Of a DNA stretch of 34,406 nt, positions 30,804 through 34,406 are shown in pieces. The stretch's first letter is position 1, and every line of letters starts with the position of its first letter. The stretch lies in contig JAODGF010000005.1 in assembly GCA_025464645.1 (NCBI GenBank), positions 1 to 34,406 on the forward strand, in the 5' to 3' direction. Under the pieces are notes generated by a model. That model made no database searches. It saw nothing but the letters and a program-made list of their open reading frames with translations, and was not told the DNA's origin. This stretch comes from Methanosarcinales archaeon (GTDB lineage Archaea > Halobacteriota > Syntropharchaeia > Alkanophagales > Methanospirareceae). The translations under genes and the position numbers were made by a program.

Positions 30804-32027
30804 ATGGAAAAATTTAGAAGACTGGGTATTATAGACCCTATTTTGCGAGCAATAGAAGAAGAGAAGTTCGAACAGCCAACCGAGATACAGGAAAAATCTA
30901 TCCCTTTAATTCTCGCCGGGAAGAACGTTATAGCTGGGTCTGCAACAGGTTCTGGAAAGACGCTTGCGTTTGCTTCCGGGATCATAGAAAATTCCGAAAA
31001 GGGAGAGGGAATTCAGGCTTTAGTGTTAACCCCAACAAGAGAACTGGCACAGCAGGTTGCAGAGGCTTTAAAGAAATTTTCAAAGTACAAGCCTTTAAAT
31101 TTAAAGATTGTCGTCATTTACGGTGGCGTGTCAATAAATCCACAAATTGAGAAATTGAGGACCGCGGATATTGTAATAGGAACGCCGGGCAGAACACTGG
31201 ACCATATAGGAAGAAGGACGATTAAATTAAACCGTGTAAAAATTCTGGTTTTAGATGAAGCAGACAGAATGCTGGATATGGGATTTATAGATGATGTTGA
31301 AAAGATAATAAGAGAATGTCCTGTAAAAAGGCAGATGCTATTGTTTTCTGCCACCATTTCAAGAGAGATAGCGCGTCTTGCTCAGCGATACATGAAAAAG
31401 CCTGTTGAAGTTTCTGCGGATGCTTATGTTGACCCGAAAAAATTAACTCAGGTCTATTATGATGTTCCGGATAATATAAAATTCTCTTTATTAGTCCATT
31501 TATTGAAGCACGAAAAAGCAGGGCTTGTAATGGTATTCTGTAATACACGTAAAAATGTGGACTTTGTTGCAAACAACCTGAAATTAGAGGGAATAGATGC
31601 CCATGCTATTCATGGTGGGTTCACCCAGGACAAAAGGGACAGGACAATGAAGCTTTTTAATTCGCAAAAAGCTTGTGTGCTTGTATGTACTGATGTAGCT
31701 TCACGAGGACTTGATATTCAAGGTGTGTCACATATTTACAACTATGATATACCCACGGATAGCAAGGACTATATTCATAGGATAGGAAGAACTGCAAGAG
31801 CGGGCGAAGAAGGAAAGGCGATAAATATTCTTTCAAGCAGAGATTATGATGATTTTAGAAGAGTAGAAAGGAGCTACGAAGTGGACGTAATTGAAGAAAG
31901 AATGCCGGAGGTGGAAAGAGTGAAAATAAAATGGACGGAAAAGCCATCTCTCAAAGAGAGAAGAGGGTTGAAAAAACGTAGATACAGTTCAGGTTGGCAA
32001 GGGGCTATGAGACAAAATATGAGGTGA
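30804..32027 (+). CDS. DEAD-box RNA helicase
   Basis: The 407-residue ATP-dependent RNA helicase has a complete motif set: Q-motif with PTEIQ (Gln29), motif I ATGSGKT (47-53), PTRELAQ, TPGR, DEAD at 151-154, SAT at 182-184, and CTDVASRGLDI and HRIGRTARAG in the second RecA domain. A short basic tail, LKERRGLKKRRY, follows and probably aids RNA binding. It would remodel RNA or ribosome intermediates. It is divergent from aglB, with about 110 AT-rich bases between them holding TATA-like elements for both directions (ATATATTAAA near 30735-30745 on this strand). Confidence 0.93.
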   Translation: MEKFRRLGIIDPILRAIEEEKFEQPTEIQEKSIPLILAGKNVIAGSATGSGKTLAFASGIIENSEKGEGIQALVLTPTRELAQQVAEALKKFSKYKPLNLKIVVIYGGVSINPQIEKLRTADIVIGTPGRTLDHIGRRTIKLNRVKILVLDEADRMLDMGFIDDVEKIIRECPVKRQMLLFSATISREIARLAQRYMKKPVEVSADAYVDPKKLTQVYYDVPDNIKFSLLVHLLKHEKAGLVMVFCNTRKNVDFVANNLKLEGIDAHAIHGGFTQDKRDRTMKLFNSQKACVLVCTDVASRGLDIQGVSHIYNYDIPTDSKDYIHRIGRTARAGEEGKAINILSSRDYDDFRRVERSYEVDVIEERMPEVERVKIKWTEKPSLKERRGLKKRRYSSGWQGAMRQNMR

Positions 32028-32098
32028 GTACGGTAATCGTTTCTCGGTTGCATCAGATGCATGACATTGGGGATAAAACCTACATCAAGAGAGACATC

Positions 32099-32656
32099 CT
32101 AAAACAAAAAGAAGGCTACGCCCATCAATATAAACGAAATTCCAGCAATTTTCGCTAATGTTTCTCTATTCACTTTATCTGAAATAAATTTACCTGAATA
32201 GATGGCTATTATAGAAAGCAAACTCAACGCTATTATAGCTCCTGTTAAAACCATTAACCCATTGTATTTGGTTGCAAACAGTCCAGTGGCAATTTGTGTC
32301 TTATCTCCCCATTCGGAAACGAAAATCAGGATAAAACCTGAATAGAACGGATTTCCGAAATAATATCTGCTTTTGGTTTCTTTCCTTTGGTTTCTAAAGA
32401 TTAAAGTTAACAGTCCAAAGAGTATGAAAACAGCGCCCGAAAGCATTTTTATTAAACCCCCGGGTGCGATATGTGTAATCCACTCACCCGCTAAAATCGC
32501 TATTCCATCTACTATCAAAAACGCCAGTATCGTACCGAGAAATAAATGTATATGTTTTTCAGTTTTTGAAGCCAGGAGCAGGGTAGATAGCTGGGTTTTG
32601 TCACCTAATTCCGCTAAACCTACTACAATTAAGGGAATTAATATGTCTTGCAGCAT
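32099..32656 (-). CDS. GDT1/TMEM165 (UPF0016) family cation transporter
   Basis: The 185-residue, six-helix membrane protein has two copies of the family signature E-x-G-D-K-T-Q: ELGDKTQ at 16-22 and EWGDKTQ at 115-121. Two inverted three-helix halves each carry one motif at the ion pore. Relatives move Mn2+ or Ca2+; eukaryotic TMEM165/Gdt1 supports glycosylation by Mn2+ supply, and bacterial and cyanobacterial members transport Mn2+. It follows the ZIP transporter gene on the same strand after 41 bases, so both are likely cotranscribed and handle divalent metal. Confidence 0.9.
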   Translation of the reverse strand: MLQDILIPLIVVGLAELGDKTQLSTLLLASKTEKHIHLFLGTILAFLIVDGIAILAGEWITHIAPGGLIKMLSGAVFILFGLLTLIFRNQRKETKSRYYFGNPFYSGFILIFVSEWGDKTQIATGLFATKYNGLMVLTGAIIALSLLSIIAIYSGKFISDKVNRETLAKIAGISFILMGVAFFLF

Positions 32657-32697
32657 AAATATACCATCAAATTTTTATTCTCTTATTATTAATCATT

Positions 32698-33426
32698 TTA
32701 TCCTAAAAGGCAGATTAATAAAACACACACCAATCCCAAAATAAGACCGGTAAGACCTGTTTTTAAATTCTGCTTTATATGAGCTGCTGGAATCAATTCT
32801 TCTACGGAAATGTAAGTCATAAATCCTGCTGCAAGTGCAAGCGAGGCGCCTAATAAATCTAAAGACATTCCTTTTAGGATATAATAGCCAAAAATAAAAC
32901 CAAGTAATTCAAACCCGATTGTCACCGTTACTATAATAAAAGATTTCATTCTCTTTTTGGTTAAGCCGTATAAAGGAACGATTGTCGCGATATTCTCTGG
33001 CACGTCCTGTGCTGCAATCCCCACTGCTATCGTAATTCCCAGTACAGGCGTCAAAGCGAACCCAACACCAATTGCCAATCCTTCCGGGAGGTTATGCAGA
33101 GCCATGCCGATAACAAGCATAGTAACGCTTCTTTCAATGGACGGCTTTTCTTTTTTAAGTAACTCTGGATTTATATGGGGCAAGGTTCTATCAACTCCTC
33201 GAAATATGACTACTCCAAGGAGAAAAGAGATAAAAGTCAAGTAAAAAGGCATAATTTTTAGGCTTTCTGGTATCAATTGAAAGAAAGATATACCAAGCAT
33301 CATAGAAGCAGCGAATGCTAAAGAGCCATATAAAACGGTTTCTTTGGGGTTCTTTATCAATCCAATTAAACAACCCAAAGTTTGCCCCACAAAGATTAGA
33401 AGTATTATCAGTAGCAGGTCTTTCAT
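32698..33426 (-). CDS. ZIP family metal transporter
   Basis: The 242-residue ZIP (ZupT-like) transporter imports Zn2+, Mn2+ or Fe2+. About eight helices are visible. The signature of TM4 is HNLPEGLAIG (His111, Asn112, Glu115) and that of TM5 is AAQDVPENIA (139-147), the paired metal-binding segments of ZIP proteins. A hydrophilic loop, PHINPELLKKEKPS (83-96), lies between TM3 and TM4. The first gene of a pair with GDT1, it has its own upstream region (33427-33593) in which I see AT-rich promoter-like sequence but no clear regulator site. Confidence 0.9.
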   Translation of the reverse strand: MKDLLLIILLIFVGQTLGCLIGLIKNPKETVLYGSLAFAASMMLGISFFQLIPESLKIMPFYLTFISFLLGVVIFRGVDRTLPHINPELLKKEKPSIERSVTMLVIGMALHNLPEGLAIGVGFALTPVLGITIAVGIAAQDVPENIATIVPLYGLTKKRMKSFIIVTVTIGFELLGFIFGYYILKGMSLDLLGASLALAAGFMTYISVEELIPAAHIKQNLKTGLTGLILGLVCVLLICLLG

Positions 33427-33593
33427 TTTTTAATTTTATGCTGCCCTAATTTTCCCCTCCTTTCCGTTATTTTTCAGGTTACCCTATCTGTCTTAATATT
33501 ATTGGTCAGGCACATAAATAATGTCCCCTAAAAAGCTCAGTTTTGGATAAAAAAACCGAATAATGTTAGGATTTCAAGAAAAAACCTTCTGTA

Positions 33594-34400
33594 CTAAAAA
33601 GGAACCCACCACCACATCACCACTGCTGAACGCTTCTCTTTACGCAGACCCTTTTCCGAAACGTATTGCTCGATGATTTCCTTCACGTGCGCATCGACCT
33701 CCACGTACTTACCTATAAAACTCGCTATGTACCTCACCTCCTGCTCGAAGTTCCTCTCTACGCGGTAGTTCATCGCTCGCACATTTACCAGCTTCCCCCA
33801 CTGTCGCAGTATCGGATAAGCAAAGTAATCGGCGTCAGGGTCAAACTCGCCTCTATATTTTTCCCCTGTTATCTTCGTCCACATATCCTTCACCATGCTG
33901 TCCCTTCCCGCAGGTTGTATCACTGCGCAATATTTATTTGAAGCATTTTCCATCTTCTTTAAGTGCTTTCCGAGGTCGCGCACCTGCCACAGGAAATGGG
34001 AACAGACGGCTAAATCAAATCGGTCTTCGATTTCCTGGTCGTCAACGTCCATCCAGTTTCTATTTATTATTTCAACGTTCTTGATTTGCTCTTCCTTAAG
34101 GTTTCGTTTCAGGTATTCCACAGCCATTTCGGAAGACTCAATTGCGACCACCTTTTTTACCTTTTTGGCTAATGGTATCGTCAACGTTCCGGGTCCAGAC
34201 CCTATTTCTAAAACTTCAAAGTCCTCATCTAATATCTCACTCAATGTCTCGACTGCTTTTCTTCCATATTCGTAATTGTTGTATTTAGCCTGCTCGGAAT
34301 AGTCATCCGCGAATTTCGCCCGGAACTGAGGGTCATAAGTAATTCTCAGGGTTTTCATTTTCTGCTTCTGCTTCTCTTCCCACGCTTCTTTCCAGTTCAT
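33594..34400 (-). CDS. Class I SAM-dependent methyltransferase
   Basis: The 268-residue protein has the Rossmann-fold methyltransferase core: motif I VLEIGSGPGTLTIPLA (63-78), acidic end of strand 2 VVAIESSEMAVEYLKRN, motif around NRNWMDVDDQEIEDRFDLAVCSHFLWQV, and a C-terminal half with many aromatic residues (VVMWWWVPF at the very end). The family acts on varied small molecules, proteins or RNA, and the target is not evident. Its start lies 6 bases from the window edge but looks complete (MNWKEAWEEKQKQKMKTLRI). It is separated from the ZIP gene by 167 bases, so it may be a separate unit. Confidence 0.85.
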   Translation of the reverse strand: MNWKEAWEEKQKQKMKTLRITYDPQFRAKFADDYSEQAKYNNYEYGRKAVETLSEILDEDFEVLEIGSGPGTLTIPLAKKVKKVVAIESSEMAVEYLKRNLKEEQIKNVEIINRNWMDVDDQEIEDRFDLAVCSHFLWQVRDLGKHLKKMENASNKYCAVIQPAGRDSMVKDMWTKITGEKYRGEFDPDADYFAYPILRQWGKLVNVRAMNYRVERNFEQEVRYIASFIGKYVEVDAHVKEIIEQYVSEKGLRKEKRSAVVMWWWVPF

Positions 34401-34406
34401 TTTTTT

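Overview
This window is archaeal chromosome. It encodes an Orc1/Cdc6 initiator, the archaeal/eukaryotic ribosomal proteins L7Ae, S28e and L24e, an AglB (STT3-type) oligosaccharyltransferase, PGF-CTERM tails of the archaeosortase A type, COG1361/CARDB/DUF3344 surface proteins, and TATA boxes close to start codons. This protein set and the moderate GC point to a methanogen-related euryarchaeon (Methanomicrobia, Syntropharchaeia or ANME-1/Methanophagales-like). The lineage is an inference, because no marker gene here settles it.

Layout. (1) 42-950: a DUF362 protein. (2) 1182-7838: a storage-polysaccharide block. A GalT/HIT-type nucleotidyltransferase-like gene diverges from an operon of two tandem GT4 glycosyltransferases (glycogen-synthase-like), a GH57 amylase-family enzyme, a small winged-helix protein and a third GT4 enzyme. 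The second tandem GT4 copy has lost several residues its sister keeps. (3) 7911-9008: an APH-family kinase-like gene facing the polysaccharide operon. (4) 9159-11651: orc1/cdc6 with an origin-box-like palindrome upstream, then rpl7ae-rps28e-rpl24e-ndk. (5) 11690-27297: a roughly 15.6 kb block of secreted or surface proteins built from DUF3344 and CARDB modules. It includes a MacB/LolCDE-like ABC ATPase and permease, two PGF-CTERM proteins, a COG1361-type membrane-anchored protein and an orphan FecB/BtuF-type binding protein. (6) 27304-30693, opposite strand: aglB, whose stop lies 6 bases from the end of the surface block. (7) 30804-34400: a DEAD-box helicase, a GDT1/TMEM165-family transporter, a ZIP metal transporter and a methyltransferase.

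How the parts may work together. Region 5 is the candidate for an undescribed system. Six DUF3344 modules of two sequence types sit in five secreted proteins, rich in N-glycosylation sequons. They neighbour the enzyme that would glycosylate them (AglB), proteins with anchors, an ABC pair for envelope traffic or stress, and a solute-binding protein with no permease or ATPase of its own nearby. I read this as a modular, glycosylated cell-surface assembly, possibly for capturing a metal chelate or cofactor. Expression and function cannot be tested from sequence alone.

Non-coding features. The only gene-free stretch longer than 300 bases is 16416-16857. It carries a strong stem-loop whose apical part matches a tRNA T-arm, a second GC-rich stem-loop, and two TATA-like boxes ahead of the largest surface gene. 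No CRISPR array, complete tRNA, rRNA or insertion sequence was found.
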